Below are positions 1-8,914 of a stretch of 64,000 nucleotides of DNA, piece by piece (within the stretch, counting starts at the first letter, position 1; the number at the start of each line of letters is the position of its first letter). The translations under genes and the position numbers were made by a program. This DNA comes from an uncultured Aquimarina sp. (GTDB lineage Bacteria > Bacteroidota > Bacteroidia > Flavobacteriales > Flavobacteriaceae), in contig NZ_CANLYD010000001.1 in assembly GCF_947495315.1 (NCBI RefSeq), positions 248,001-312,000 of the forward strand. Reading direction: 5' to 3'. The notes under the pieces were generated by a model. The model saw only the letters and a list, made by a program, of their open reading frames with translations, made no database searches and had not been told where the DNA came from.

Positions 1-1
1 A

Positions 2-646
2 TCGGATAAAAGACAGCAGGAGATAAACAAATTGGTAGCCGCTTTGGCTCAGTATCAGCCTACCAAAATAATGCTGGAATATACTGTTAAGGAAAACGAT
101 AAAGTAATGGAGCATTTTACAAATTATCTTTCTGGAGGCTATGAACTTAGGTTAGATGAGAGAGAGCAACTTGGTTTTCGTTTAGCAAAAAGATTAGGGC
201 ACAAAAAAATTTATTGTATTGATTATAAGAAGCCGCTTCCATTAAAAAGATTATCTGAATTTGCTAGCAAACACGATCCTGATACGTTCGAGAAATTTCT
301 AAAAAGTATTAAAGAGAATGACAAAAAAGACTCTGAATATCTTAAAAATGTAACGCTTCTTGAATATTATACTTATAAAAATACAGAAACAGAAGATTTA
401 AAAAATAAAAATCAATACTTAGTAGATACAGCGGGGTTTATTTCGGATTCTTCTTATATAGGAGTAGAATTCGTCTCAAAATGGTGGGAGCGAAATTTTC
501 ATATTATGGCGAATATAGACTTGGAAATCGAACCAGAAGATCGTGTTTTGGTAGTTATCGGAGGAGCACATAGAGCCATTTTAAAGGATTTTTATAAAGA
601 CAGGAATGATATAGAATATGTAGAAATCAACACGTTTTTAAAATGA
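2..646 (+). CDS. DUF5694 family protein, 5' end cut by window edge
   Basis: The reading frame is open from base 2 with no stop, so the first bases are coding and the true start lies before the window; an internal TTG at 32 is not a credible start. The visible 214 or so residues carry features of DUF5694, a family related to the TraB/GumN fold: an early PTKIMLEY strand, a LGFRLAKRLGHKKIYCIDY segment, a WWERNFHIMANI helix and the closing VLVVIGGAHRAIL motif. Biochemical function is unknown. The stop overlaps the next start by four bases (ATGA), so the two genes are probably translationally coupled. Confidence 0.75.
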   Translation, partial: SDKRQQEINKLVAALAQYQPTKIMLEYTVKENDKVMEHFTNYLSGGYELRLDEREQLGFRLAKRLGHKKIYCIDYKKPLPLKRLSEFASKHDPDTFEKFLKSIKENDKKDSEYLKNVTLLEYYTYKNTETEDLKNKNQYLVDTAGFISDSSYIGVEFVSKWWERNFHIMANIDLEIEPEDRVLVVIGGAHRAILKDFYKDRNDIEYVEINTFLK

Positions 647-1071
647 ATTTAGATCGTATTAAAAAGTATGCAGATGTTTGTATTCGCTTACCCATAGGAT
701 TTCATTTGATATACGGAGTACAGGATAATATTTTTTCGTGGGATGATATGCTAGGATTCAGAGAATTTCTAGAAAGTCATGGATTTCCTTTCCCTTTAAT
801 AGCTGCTCATATTTCGGTCTACGCACAGTTTATTTGCGGTGCGTTGTTTATTCTTGGTTACAAAACCAGGTATGCTGCTTTGGTTATGGTTTGCAACTTT
901 ATCATAGCGATTATAGCTGTACATTTAAATGACCCTTATTTTAATAAATTTCCTGCAATCATGATGCTTTTCGGTTCGTTTTATATGTTATTACATGGTG
1001 ATGGATATTACACTATTAAAGTTTTGATGAATCAATTAAAGTCGAAACAAAGAAATCCACCTTTGTCATAA
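643..1071 (+). CDS. DoxX-like small integral membrane protein
   Basis: 142 residues with about four hydrophobic helices. An N-terminal helix with an RLPIGFHLIYG segment, a middle IAAHISVYAQFICGALFILG helix and a closing GSFYMLLHGDGYYTI stretch resemble the DoxX/DoxD-like membrane family, whose role is poorly defined (redox or quinone-linked in some members). The ATG overlaps the stop of the upstream DUF5694 gene by four bases, so it is likely translated from the same transcript. The assignment rests on overall pattern, not on a catalytic motif. Confidence 0.65.
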   Translation: MNLDRIKKYADVCIRLPIGFHLIYGVQDNIFSWDDMLGFREFLESHGFPFPLIAAHISVYAQFICGALFILGYKTRYAALVMVCNFIIAIIAVHLNDPYFNKFPAIMMLFGSFYMLLHGDGYYTIKVLMNQLKSKQRNPPLS

Positions 1072-1173
1072 ATATCAAAAAATAGTAAAAACATATCTTA
1101 GGCTTTTAGGTCTATATCATTCTTAGCTAAACTAGCTTCTACTATCTTTTAATTTGTTGGAAAATCATAAGAC

Positions 1174-2940
1174 ATGAAAAAAATAGTACTACTTAACCTT
1201 ATATTTCTAAATATAACGTATCATTCGAATTCTCAATCTTTTGAAAATCAAAATATACCAGACGTGACAACAACTCTATCGGCATCGCGAAGTGCCAACT
1301 TTGTCGATATTAATAATGATGGATGGGATGATATATTTTTCTCAAATGGAAGATCAGGTGGACAGAATAACATGTTATATATCAACAATACAGATGGAAC
1401 TTTTACAACAGTTACAGGAGATGATATTGTAAGTGATAATAGCAGTTCTGATGGAACTAGTTTTGCGGATGCTGATAATGATGGGGACTTGGATGCATTT
1501 ATGGTAACTTGGGCATCTTCGCCAAATGGTATTAATTATTTTTATCGTAATAATGCTGATGGCACCTTTACTCACGAACCCAGTAATGTATCTGGTATTT
1601 CATCTACATTTTCTGAAATGATTACCTGGGTAGATATTAATAATGATCAATTATTAGATATCTATTTTACGAATAGTGCTGGAGCTACAGCCAATCGTTA
1701 TTATGAGAATCAAGGAGATGGTAGTTTTCTACCAGTTACTAATCTTTCTATTACTGGCGAAATTTTGCGTACCAGATCAGTTGATTGGATAGATTACGAT
1801 AATGACGGGGATTGTGATTTATTTCTGACGAATGAAAACAATACCAGAAATTCACTTTTTAGAAATGATGGAGTCAATAGTTTTACGCAAATAACAGATC
1901 TATCGATAGTACAGGACTTTAGAACTTCTGGAGGAAGTTCGTGGGGAGATATTGATAATGATGGGGACTATGATTTGTTTGTAGCTAATTATAGCAATCA
2001 AAACAATCAATTATTTATTAATGATGGTGGCACTTTTGTCGAACAAACCTCTTCTGTCATAGCCTCAGGAGGAGGATTTTCGTTTGGTTCCTCTTTTGCA
2101 GATATTGATAATGATGGAGATCTTGATTTATTAGTATGCAATGCATTTTTGGCGGGTCAGGAAAATAATTTTGTATATATAAATGATGGTCAAGGCAATT
2201 TCACTCAGGATACCACTAGTGCATTGGCTTTGCAAACAGGATGGACGTTTGGTTGTGCGTTTGGCGATTATAATAATGATGGCTGGTTAGATGTTATTTT
2301 GGCAAATACATTGAATGAAGCCCAGACAAACTCGCTCTTTAAAAATACAGGTTCGGGAAATAATTGGGTTAAATTTAATTGCATAGGTACGACATCAAAT
2401 AAATCAGCAATAGGAGCTACTGTTAGAATTAAAGCAACGATTGATGGTAATGAGGTTTGGCAGACCAGAAAAATAATGGCTTCCTCAGGTTATAATAGTC
2501 AAAATAGTTATGCAGTTCACTTTGGGTTGGGGGATGCTACTATAATTGACGAACTGGAGATTACCTGGCCAGTTGGAGATATCGAAAGGTTGACTGATCT
2601 AGCTATCAATAATTATTACACATTAACAGAGAGTTCTGTACTTAGTGTTTCAGAATTCGAAAGATTTAACGCTTATATTAAAATATTTCCGAATCCGACA
2701 GGGAACAGGTTACAGATATCTATAGATGAATCTTTTTTGGACAAAGGAGATGCTAATTACGATTTTACAATATTTGATAGCTTAGGAAAAAAAACAAAGG
2801 TTTTTAAAAACTTAAGAGCAGAAGAGTTAAATAATAATACATATTTAGAGATTTCATCCTTATCATCTGGTACCTATTTTTATGAGTTAAAGCCACACAA
2901 CTCAAATAATTCAGCCAGAGGAAAGCTTATAAAGAAATAA
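1174..2940 (+). CDS. Secreted FG-GAP/VCBS repeat protein with ASPIC/UnbV domain and T9SS sorting region
   Basis: 588 residues. A signal peptide occupies residues 1-20. At least seven FG-GAP-type repeats follow, each carrying a calcium-binding DxDNDGxxD-like loop (for example DINNDGWDD, DADNDGDLD, DYDNDGDCD, DIDNDGDYD), as in beta-propeller proteins. Around residues 395-485 lies an ASPIC/UnbV region (IGATVRIKA, YAVHFGLGDA, ELEITWPVG). The last 85 residues begin with IKIFPNPTGNRLQISI, the hallmark of the type IX secretion C-terminal domain. It is therefore expected to be exported by T9SS and held on or released from the cell surface; ligand unknown. A strong terminator follows. Confidence 0.9.
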   Translation: MKKIVLLNLIFLNITYHSNSQSFENQNIPDVTTTLSASRSANFVDINNDGWDDIFFSNGRSGGQNNMLYINNTDGTFTTVTGDDIVSDNSSSDGTSFADADNDGDLDAFMVTWASSPNGINYFYRNNADGTFTHEPSNVSGISSTFSEMITWVDINNDQLLDIYFTNSAGATANRYYENQGDGSFLPVTNLSITGEILRTRSVDWIDYDNDGDCDLFLTNENNTRNSLFRNDGVNSFTQITDLSIVQDFRTSGGSSWGDIDNDGDYDLFVANYSNQNNQLFINDGGTFVEQTSSVIASGGGFSFGSSFADIDNDGDLDLLVCNAFLAGQENNFVYINDGQGNFTQDTTSALALQTGWTFGCAFGDYNNDGWLDVILANTLNEAQTNSLFKNTGSGNNWVKFNCIGTTSNKSAIGATVRIKATIDGNEVWQTRKIMASSGYNSQNSYAVHFGLGDATIIDELEITWPVGDIERLTDLAINNYYTLTESSVLSVSEFERFNAYIKIFPNPTGNRLQISIDESFLDKGDANYDFTIFDSLGKKTKVFKNLRAEELNNNTYLEISSLSSGTYFYELKPHNSNNSARGKLIKK

Positions 2941-2973
2941 TAACTAATTGCTTTATAAGTTTAATGTGTCAAG

Positions 2974-3003
2974 AAGGCTAACTCATATCGATTAGCCTTT
3001 TTG
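2974..3003 (+). terminator. Intrinsic terminator after the FG-GAP gene
   Basis: An 8-bp perfect stem (AAGGCTAA with TTAGCCTT) around a 10-nt loop, followed by T residues, 33 bases after the stop codon. Confidence 0.75.
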
Positions 3004-3100
3004 ATGTATTAGAAAATATTCTAATTATTACATATTACTAGACATCGAATTAAACAAAATAGATAGCATCAAGTAGATAACTCCTAATTTTAATTTATTT

Positions 3101-3333
3101 CTAATAAATCCTTTTGTGATTAACTATATTCTGAATTCGTTCATTCTCATTCGTAATATTTCTAGCCCGTTGTACTAATTTTCTACCTACTTCAGTAAGT
3201 TCTAATTGGTTTTACTTCTTTCAAAAAATAAGGATGTCTAACGCTTCCTATAGTTTTTGGATCTACATACTTAAAGTATATTGTGTAGTTAAAGTTTTTC
3301 TGCTGCTTTTGTGAAGTTTTTTACAGAAAATGT
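3101..3333 (-). pseudogene. Decayed LysR-type (OxyR-like) regulator, N-terminal remnant
   Basis: No long frame exists, but joining frames on the minus strand recovers the N-terminal half of a LysR regulator in the right order: FSVKNFTKAAEKL (helix-turn-helix start), then TQYTLSM-stop-IQKL-stop-EALDI, then FFERSKTN, then ELTEVGRKLVQRARNI and NENERIQNIV. This matches the family pattern NFTKAAEKLxVTQPTLSxQIQKLEExL, LFxRSK, LTEVGxxLVxRAR. At least two nonsense codons and several frameshifts separate the pieces, and the effector-binding domain is gone. The neighbouring lipoprotein promoter probably now overlaps its 5' end. Confidence 0.75.
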
Positions 3334-3395
3334 TTACCTCTTTCTTTTTGTTCATACTAACTACTGAAAAAACTTTAATAATAAAAACGAAAGTG

Positions 3396-3701
3396 ATGAA
3401 ATCAATTACAAAAACTACATTAATGCTAGGACTAAGCCTATTTACATTTTTAACATCTTGTTCTGAAGAAGATATTGTTGAAGAGCTTACAGGAGGCTGT
3501 GTCCCTTTATCAGCCATAGAAAATTATAGTAATACATTAGAGCGTTATTCTAATAACCCAACAGTAGAAAATTGCGAAGCTTTTAGAGCAGCTTCGATTA
3601 CATATTTAAACGAATTAGATAGCTGTCCTTTTATCGAAGATGCTGATTTAGAGGAAGCATTACGCGATGCTAGCGAGATAAGTTGTGAGGACAATACTTA
3701 A
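3396..3701 (+). CDS. Small lipoprotein of unknown function
   Basis: 101 residues from the ATG at 3396. The frame stays open to 3330, but the upstream part overlaps the LysR remnant and would bury the signal sequence, so the internal start is preferred. The N-terminus is a lipoprotein signal with an LTSC lipobox, followed by acidic SEED. The mature part has four more cysteines (GGCVPL, ENCEAF, DSCPFI, ISCEDN), suggesting two disulphides in the periplasm or on the surface. I do not recognise the family. It stands alone and is closed by a strong terminator. Confidence 0.7.
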   Translation: MKSITKTTLMLGLSLFTFLTSCSEEDIVEELTGGCVPLSAIENYSNTLERYSNNPTVENCEAFRAASITYLNELDSCPFIEDADLEEALRDASEISCEDNT

Positions 3702-3718
3702 AATTATTACACAAAGAA

Positions 3719-3756
3719 AGGGTTTTGCCTTACTTTATAGGCAAAACCCTCTTTTT
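3719..3756. terminator. Strong, probably bidirectional terminator
   Basis: A 12-bp perfect stem (AGGGTTTTGCCT with AGGCAAAACCCT) with an 8-nt loop, A-rich on the left and T-rich on the right. It lies between two convergent genes (lipoprotein and DUF2141). Confidence 0.85.
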
Positions 3757-3780
3757 GATTGATGATTATGTATTAGTTGA

Positions 3781-4200
3781 TTAAAATCTAATTTCTAGTT
3801 CCAAATCTTCAGTACCTACTTCGAATTTAGCATCTGTCCACATAGGTGGTCCATAGCTCATGTTATTATTGGATACTCCATAACTTTCTTTTGGCATTCC
3901 ATTTTCTTCAAAATCCATTCTCTCATTATTATTAGCATCGTGTACGCAAGAGATTCCATATTCTCCTGTAGGGATATCTGTAAATGTAATTTTAGCTACC
4001 CCATTTGTTATTTCACCTTTTGCTGATTTAATAGGAGCAGCTTTCATAAAAGTAGCTTCGTCATATAAACCAAAAAGTACAGCGCCGTCAGAGTTAGATA
4101 CGTTAGGTACTGTTACTGTGATGGTAATTCCCGCAGTATCTTGTGCTTTGGTTACAAAATTTACGGCTGTCATTGCTAAAAGTAAAATTAGAGTTTTCAT
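3781..4200 (-). CDS. DUF2141 domain secreted protein
   Basis: 139 residues with a signal peptide (residues 1-19, ending TKAQ). The DUF2141 pattern is clear: a beta strand ITVTVPNV, AVLFGLYDEATFM, ITFTDIPTGEYGISCVHDANNNERMD and the tail PKESYGVSNNN...GPPMWTDAKF. It is a small immunoglobulin-like periplasmic domain of unknown role. A paralogue lies at 23858-24280, in the TonB receptor/2TM run. About 270 bp follow before the DUF58 stop, in which I see only low-complexity AT-rich sequence. Confidence 0.85.
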   Translation of the reverse strand: MKTLILLLAMTAVNFVTKAQDTAGITITVTVPNVSNSDGAVLFGLYDEATFMKAAPIKSAKGEITNGVAKITFTDIPTGEYGISCVHDANNNERMDFEENGMPKESYGVSNNNMSYGPPMWTDAKFEVGTEDLELEIRF

Positions 4201-4469
4201 AAGAGTTTAGTTTTTTGATTTTAATTATTTCGTTTTGATGATTCAAAAGTCTATAAATCTTATGTGTATTTATAAAGTATCTAACTCAATTGTAGAATTT
4301 ATGGGATGAAATGTATTCTAGTATGTGAATAGATGAGTAAGGAGTGTTTTTAAGTAAGGAAGTATGGTAGTATTTGGGTAGGTGAGTTGTTGATTGGATC
4401 AGCGTTTGAGTATTGGAGAGATCTGTATATTAAAATCGTCAATCTAAAATCTAAAACCCGAAATTATGA

Positions 4470-5804
4470 TTATAAAAGTCCTCTTGCTTTTATCTCCAGA
4501 TATTTATTGATAGTATTTACCGTTAAATCTTCAGGCGATGTTAAAACGGTCTGAATCCCATGTCTTTGTAATTCTTTTACCATTATTTTTTTATCATAAG
4601 CGAATTGCTGCGCAATCGTTTGATCATAGATTCCTTCTAAATCCTCTGCGTTATGATTTATCAATTGATGTAGTTCAGTATTCTCAAAGAAAATTACAAC
4701 CAAAAGATGTTTTTTCGCTAGTGCTTGTAAATAGGGAAGTTGCCTTTTTAAAGCAGAAATATGTTCAAAGTTGGTATATAGCAATAAAAGACTGCGATGA
4801 TTTATTTGTCTTTTTGCGTGTGCATATAATAATCCGAAATCAGCATCTAGAAACTGTGTTTTGACATTATATAAAGTTTCGGATACATTATTAATATATG
4901 TTTTCTTTCTACTTGCGGGTAAAAAATTACTAACGGTATTAGAAAAAGTCAGCATTCCTACGTTGTCATTTTTTTTAAGTGCTATGTTAGAAAAAGCCAG
5001 CGTACTATTTATTGCGTAATCTAATAAACTTAGTTCTTTGAAAGGCATTTTCATCACACGACTTTCATCAATAATGGAGTAAATCGGTTGTGATTTTTCA
5101 TCCTGAAATTGATTAATCATCAGATTTCCGTGCTTAGCAGTAGCCTTCCAGTTAATGGTTCGTACATCGTCGCCAATTACGTATTCTTTGATTTGCTCAA
5201 ACTCCATAGTATGACCTATGCGTCTGATTTTCTTAAGTCCGAACTGAGTTAATTTATTATCGATAGCAAGGAAGTCATATTTCTTCATTTGAATAAAAGA
5301 TGGATATACTTTTACCATAGCCGATTTATCAAAACTATAGCGTCTTTTGACTAAGTTGATTTTAGTCATAGCATACACATGTAAATGACCAAAAATGTAT
5401 TCACCTCTTTTAACAGGTCGCAATGAATATTCGAAATCTAAGGTCGATTTTGGGTTAATTACACCTGTTTTTAAGAAGTCACGTTTTTGAAACTGAACAG
5501 GGATCTCATCAATTATTTCTGTGTAGGTAGTAAATGAATAGTTGTTTTTGACTCTAACTGGAATCGCATTAAAGTCACTGTTCGAAAATTTTTCTGGAAG
5601 TAATCTACTGGCTTCAATACCATTTCTGGTGTTGAACAAAATAACAATATCGAACAAAAAAGTAATCAGCAATCCCCATACCAATAACCAAGCTAATGGA
5701 TATACCGCATGAAACCAATACGAAACTAAAAATAGTACCGATAGGATTGCGAGTATATAAAATACTCTAGAACTTAGATATAAGGATTTATAGAATTTAA
5801 TCAC
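4470..5804 (-). CDS. DUF58 domain protein of the MoxR block
   Basis: 444 residues. Two transmembrane helices near residues 15-55 are followed by a beta-rich region and the DUF58 signature GDDVRTINWKATAKHG near residue 215, then a degenerate von Willebrand A-like region (YSIIDESRVM). DUF58 proteins are usual partners of MoxR ATPases, thought to act in assembly or stress-related maturation of envelope or metal-dependent proteins; the substrate here is unknown. The gene is last in a six-gene minus-strand run, with a 2-bp gap from the MoxR stop. Confidence 0.9.
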   Translation of the reverse strand: MIKFYKSLYLSSRVFYILAILSVLFLVSYWFHAVYPLAWLLVWGLLITFLFDIVILFNTRNGIEASRLLPEKFSNSDFNAIPVRVKNNYSFTTYTEIIDEIPVQFQKRDFLKTGVINPKSTLDFEYSLRPVKRGEYIFGHLHVYAMTKINLVKRRYSFDKSAMVKVYPSFIQMKKYDFLAIDNKLTQFGLKKIRRIGHTMEFEQIKEYVIGDDVRTINWKATAKHGNLMINQFQDEKSQPIYSIIDESRVMKMPFKELSLLDYAINSTLAFSNIALKKNDNVGMLTFSNTVSNFLPASRKKTYINNVSETLYNVKTQFLDADFGLLYAHAKRQINHRSLLLLYTNFEHISALKRQLPYLQALAKKHLLVVIFFENTELHQLINHNAEDLEGIYDQTIAQQFAYDKKIMVKELQRHGIQTVLTSPEDLTVNTINKYLEIKARGLL

Positions 5805-5806
5805 AA

Positions 5807-6898
5807 TTAACGTGGTATTTCTACTGATTGTAAAATCATTTCAATGACATTTTCAGTAGTCATTCCTTCCATTTCGCGTTCTGGAGATAGTATAATACGA
5901 TGACGTAATACAGGATATAACGACTTTTTAATATCTTCTGGAGTAACAAAATCTCTACCGCTAATCGCAGCAAATGCTTTTGAAGCATTCATGACCGCAA
6001 TAGAAGCACGTGGAGAACCACCCAAATAAAGATGCGGATGTGTTCTCGTTTTGGTAATGATCTCTGCAATGTATCCTAGAATCTTTTCTTCTATAATAAT
6101 TTCCTGAGTTTTTTTCTTATACTCTACAAGTTTTTCCGGTGTCATCACAGGATTTACCATTTCTAATGGCTTTTGGGCTTTTCTTTCGTGATGCGTTTTC
6201 AGAATGTCTACTTCTTCCTGTAATGATGGGTAGTCAACTTTGATTTTAAATATGAAACGGTCCAGTTGTGCTTCTGGCAATGCATAGGTTCCTTCTTGTT
6301 CAATTGGATTTTGCGTAGCCAATACCATAAAAGGAGGTTCCATAACATATCGTATTCCATCAATGGTTACCTGGCGTTCTTCCATAACCTCAAACAATGC
6401 TGCCTGTGTTTTTGCAGGAGCACGGTTGATTTCATCAATTAATACCATATTAGAAAATATGGGACCTTTCTTAAATTCGAAATCACTGGTTTTCATGTTC
6501 AGTACAGAAGTTCCTAGAACATCACTAGGCATTAGATCAGGAGTAAACTGAATTCTGTTAAATGCTGTTTCCAGTGTTTTAGCAAATAGTTTTGCAGTAA
6601 CTGTTTTGGCAATTCCAGGAACACCTTCAATAAGTACGTGACCGTTAGACAAGAGCGAAACGATAAGTAGTTCAATAAAATCCTGTTGACCAATAATTAC
6701 TTTTGCTAATTCAGTTTTTAACTTTTCTACCGCGTGTTGTAACTCACTAAGATCAATACGATTCTCAAAGTTTATCTTTTCCGAAGTATCTTCGGTAGTC
6801 GTCGTAGCTTCTTGCGGAGTATCAATAGGAGCAGTATTTCCCTCGGCTTCCTGAGGAGTATTTTCTAAAGCATCATTTTGTAACTCTTCGTTTTCCAT
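5807..6898 (-). CDS. MoxR-family AAA+ ATPase
   Basis: 363 residues. Walker A is GVPGIAKT (residues 92-99) and Walker B is VLIDEINRAP (from residue 152); sensor segments ATQNPIEQEGTYALPEAQLD and GGSPRASIAV follow, typical of MoxR. The first 40 residues form an acidic, low-complexity extension (E, T, P and Q rich) not needed for the fold. MoxR proteins are chaperone-like ATPases working with DUF58/VWA partners, which fits the neighbouring DUF58 gene. A 46-bp gap separates it from the upstream DUF4350 gene. Confidence 0.92.
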   Translation of the reverse strand: MENEELQNDALENTPQEAEGNTAPIDTPQEATTTTEDTSEKINFENRIDLSELQHAVEKLKTELAKVIIGQQDFIELLIVSLLSNGHVLIEGVPGIAKTVTAKLFAKTLETAFNRIQFTPDLMPSDVLGTSVLNMKTSDFEFKKGPIFSNMVLIDEINRAPAKTQAALFEVMEERQVTIDGIRYVMEPPFMVLATQNPIEQEGTYALPEAQLDRFIFKIKVDYPSLQEEVDILKTHHERKAQKPLEMVNPVMTPEKLVEYKKKTQEIIIEEKILGYIAEIITKTRTHPHLYLGGSPRASIAVMNASKAFAAISGRDFVTPEDIKKSLYPVLRHRIILSPEREMEGMTTENVIEMILQSVEIPR

Positions 6899-6944
6899 AT
6901 GATTATATTTATTCTCAGTAAGAGATTGTTCTATATCTTTATTG

Positions 6945-8159
6945 TTATGATTTATTTTTAAATTCGCTTATCATATCATATAATCGAATTAATTCTTCTT
7001 TCGAGATAACTCTTTTGCGATTGAGTTCTTCAAAATACCTAAATAAATTTTTAGTGTCTTCTATATCATTATTACTTCTGGCAGAAATATCTAGCAATGT
7101 TTTTTCATCCAGTGTATTTGTCTGTATTCTAAGATTGTGATGAACATAATCTAAAAAGAGAAGGTTTTGTTTTTCTACAATTTCTTTATGTTTTTCCTTT
7201 TCATAATACATTGCGCTAATCGTTCTGGTAAAAGCCAGCGTCTGGTTTTTAAGAGGTTCTATAATTGGGATACTTCTTTGTTTTCTTTTTCCTTCAAAAA
7301 TAACGAAAAGCAATGCTCCGATTATTAAGGTATAGTATGCCCATTTTAGATATCTGTTTTGTAATAAGAAAAATAAAGGAGATGTATAAAATGTTTTTCC
7401 GGATTTATAATGATTGTCCCAGAGAATTTTCTTAGTTGGATCTAGATATGATAACATATTCTGAGTGTATTCATAATTCTTGTCTGTTAACATAAAGTAG
7501 TTTCCAAAAGCTTCAGGAAAAGAATGAAGTAGTATTTCTCCATCGCCAAAGGATTGTTTGATATAATTTAGTTTTGGGTCTTTAATCTGTAAAGTATCAT
7601 TGTATAGTTGCGTAACTCCAAGAACTGTTGCGTTAACAGTATCTATTTCACTAAAATATGGATTATATATATTGCGATCATAATGATACGGTTTTTCTTC
7701 TTTTAGATTTTTATTAACCAATTCGACCATTGGTTGGGTAGAAATGTCATCGATCGATATCAGATTATCTGTATCGATTAACAGCGTGTCTAGTAGGTTT
7801 CTACTAATAGTTTTTGAAGATACAAATAAGGTGTTGCCTTTTTCTACCCAGCTCAATATTCTATTCAATTCACTATCATCAAAACCAATAGATCCATTTA
7901 CAAAAAAATAGGTGCCAGATACTGTATCATTATCCAATAAAAACTCATAAGGAGGTTGGTTGATATCTTTTAATCTACGATCTCCAAAAGTCTCTTTCAT
8001 TATAGAGTAAGATACAAATGTTCCTAAAGGGATTTTGTCAGTCTTAGCATAGCTCGGAAACCAGTTAATAGGTTCTGGTTCACTTGCCTCCAGAAAAGTA
8101 AGTAAGCCTATAACAGCTATGATTATAATGATAAATATTTTAGACTTTTTACTTAACAA
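6945..8159 (-). CDS. DUF4350 domain membrane protein
   Basis: 404 residues. An N-terminal membrane anchor (residues 5-25) is followed by a periplasmic part with a GTFVSYSIMKETFGDRRLKDI segment and the strand-glycine pattern GTYFFVNGSIGFDDSELNRIL typical of DUF4350. A second helix near 275-293 leads to a cytoplasmic tail. This family sits beside MoxR and DUF4129 in many Bacteroidota. Its start lies 1 bp after the DUF4129 stop, indicating cotranscription. Confidence 0.8.
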   Translation of the reverse strand: MLSKKSKIFIIIIIAVIGLLTFLEASEPEPINWFPSYAKTDKIPLGTFVSYSIMKETFGDRRLKDINQPPYEFLLDNDTVSGTYFFVNGSIGFDDSELNRILSWVEKGNTLFVSSKTISRNLLDTLLIDTDNLISIDDISTQPMVELVNKNLKEEKPYHYDRNIYNPYFSEIDTVNATVLGVTQLYNDTLQIKDPKLNYIKQSFGDGEILLHSFPEAFGNYFMLTDKNYEYTQNMLSYLDPTKKILWDNHYKSGKTFYTSPLFFLLQNRYLKWAYYTLIIGALLFVIFEGKRKQRSIPIIEPLKNQTLAFTRTISAMYYEKEKHKEIVEKQNLLFLDYVHHNLRIQTNTLDEKTLLDISARSNNDIEDTKNLFRYFEELNRKRVISKEELIRLYDMISEFKNKS

Positions 8160-8160
8160 A

Positions 8161-8913
8161 TTATGAGGGTATGCTATTAGTTATTGATTTAAATTTTTGT
8201 TGCGCTTGATGAAACGATTTCTCATCAACTTCAAAACTTCCATACCAGATGAAGTCATATAATCGAGTAATATTCCGAAACTTGCTTTTTAAAGAGTCAT
8301 CTTTCAGTTCTTTTAAATAATCGGTATTCGTTTTTTGAGATTCCCAGTCGATTAATTCGGTATCTGATAATTCTTTTAGCACAGAAAGGTAATAATACCT
8401 GATTGCCAGTCTATAATTGTTCTCTTTTAATGCTAACTCTATCAATTGTTGAATATCTTGATTCTGAATAATATCCTCATCCTCTGTAAGTATGATTTGT
8501 GGAGCTTCTTGTTTTTCGAATAGCATATCTCTTGGATTTACTCTCATAAATAACCATCCCAATAAAAACAATACACCTACAATGATTAGATAAGGTAAAA
8601 GGGTAAGCAAAATAGCCCAAAATCCTGTAACTTCTCCGACACCAAATAACCACTGTGTAAATCTATTCCATATTTGACTTAGCCATTTTTTAAACTGTGT
8701 CCAGATATTATCCGGCTCCTCATATTCGGTATAATTAAAGTCATCATCATTTAATAATTCTTGAATTTTATCAGAACTAAACTTTTTAATTTCTTTACTA
8801 GAATCAAGATCATAGACGATCTCTTGAGGTTCAGATACGGTTGTGGTATCTTGAATCTTTGCGGATACAGAAAAAGATGCGGTTAGTACTAAAAAGTAAA
8901 GTAGTATTTTCAA
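8161..8913 (-). CDS. DUF4129 domain membrane protein
   Basis: 250 residues. A signal peptide (residues 1-18), an acidic periplasmic stretch, a tryptophan-rich amphipathic segment (IWTQFKKWLSQIWNRFTQWLF) and one transmembrane helix near 97-120 lead into a cytoplasmic DUF4129 region (ALKENNYRLAIRYYYLSVLKEL ... TRLYDFIWYG). Family members accompany MoxR/DUF58 and transglutaminase-like proteins. It is separated from its neighbours on both sides by a single base. Confidence 0.82.
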   Translation of the reverse strand: MKILLYFLVLTASFSVSAKIQDTTTVSEPQEIVYDLDSSKEIKKFSSDKIQELLNDDDFNYTEYEEPDNIWTQFKKWLSQIWNRFTQWLFGVGEVTGFWAILLTLLPYLIIVGVLFLLGWLFMRVNPRDMLFEKQEAPQIILTEDEDIIQNQDIQQLIELALKENNYRLAIRYYYLSVLKELSDTELIDWESQKTNTDYLKELKDDSLKSKFRNITRLYDFIWYGSFEVDEKSFHQAQQKFKSITNSIPS

Positions 8914-8914
8914 G

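Noticed and set aside
3330..3395. Upstream extension of the small lipoprotein gene
   Set aside because: It would place 22 residues before the lipoprotein signal and overlaps the LysR remnant; the ATG at 3396 is preferred.
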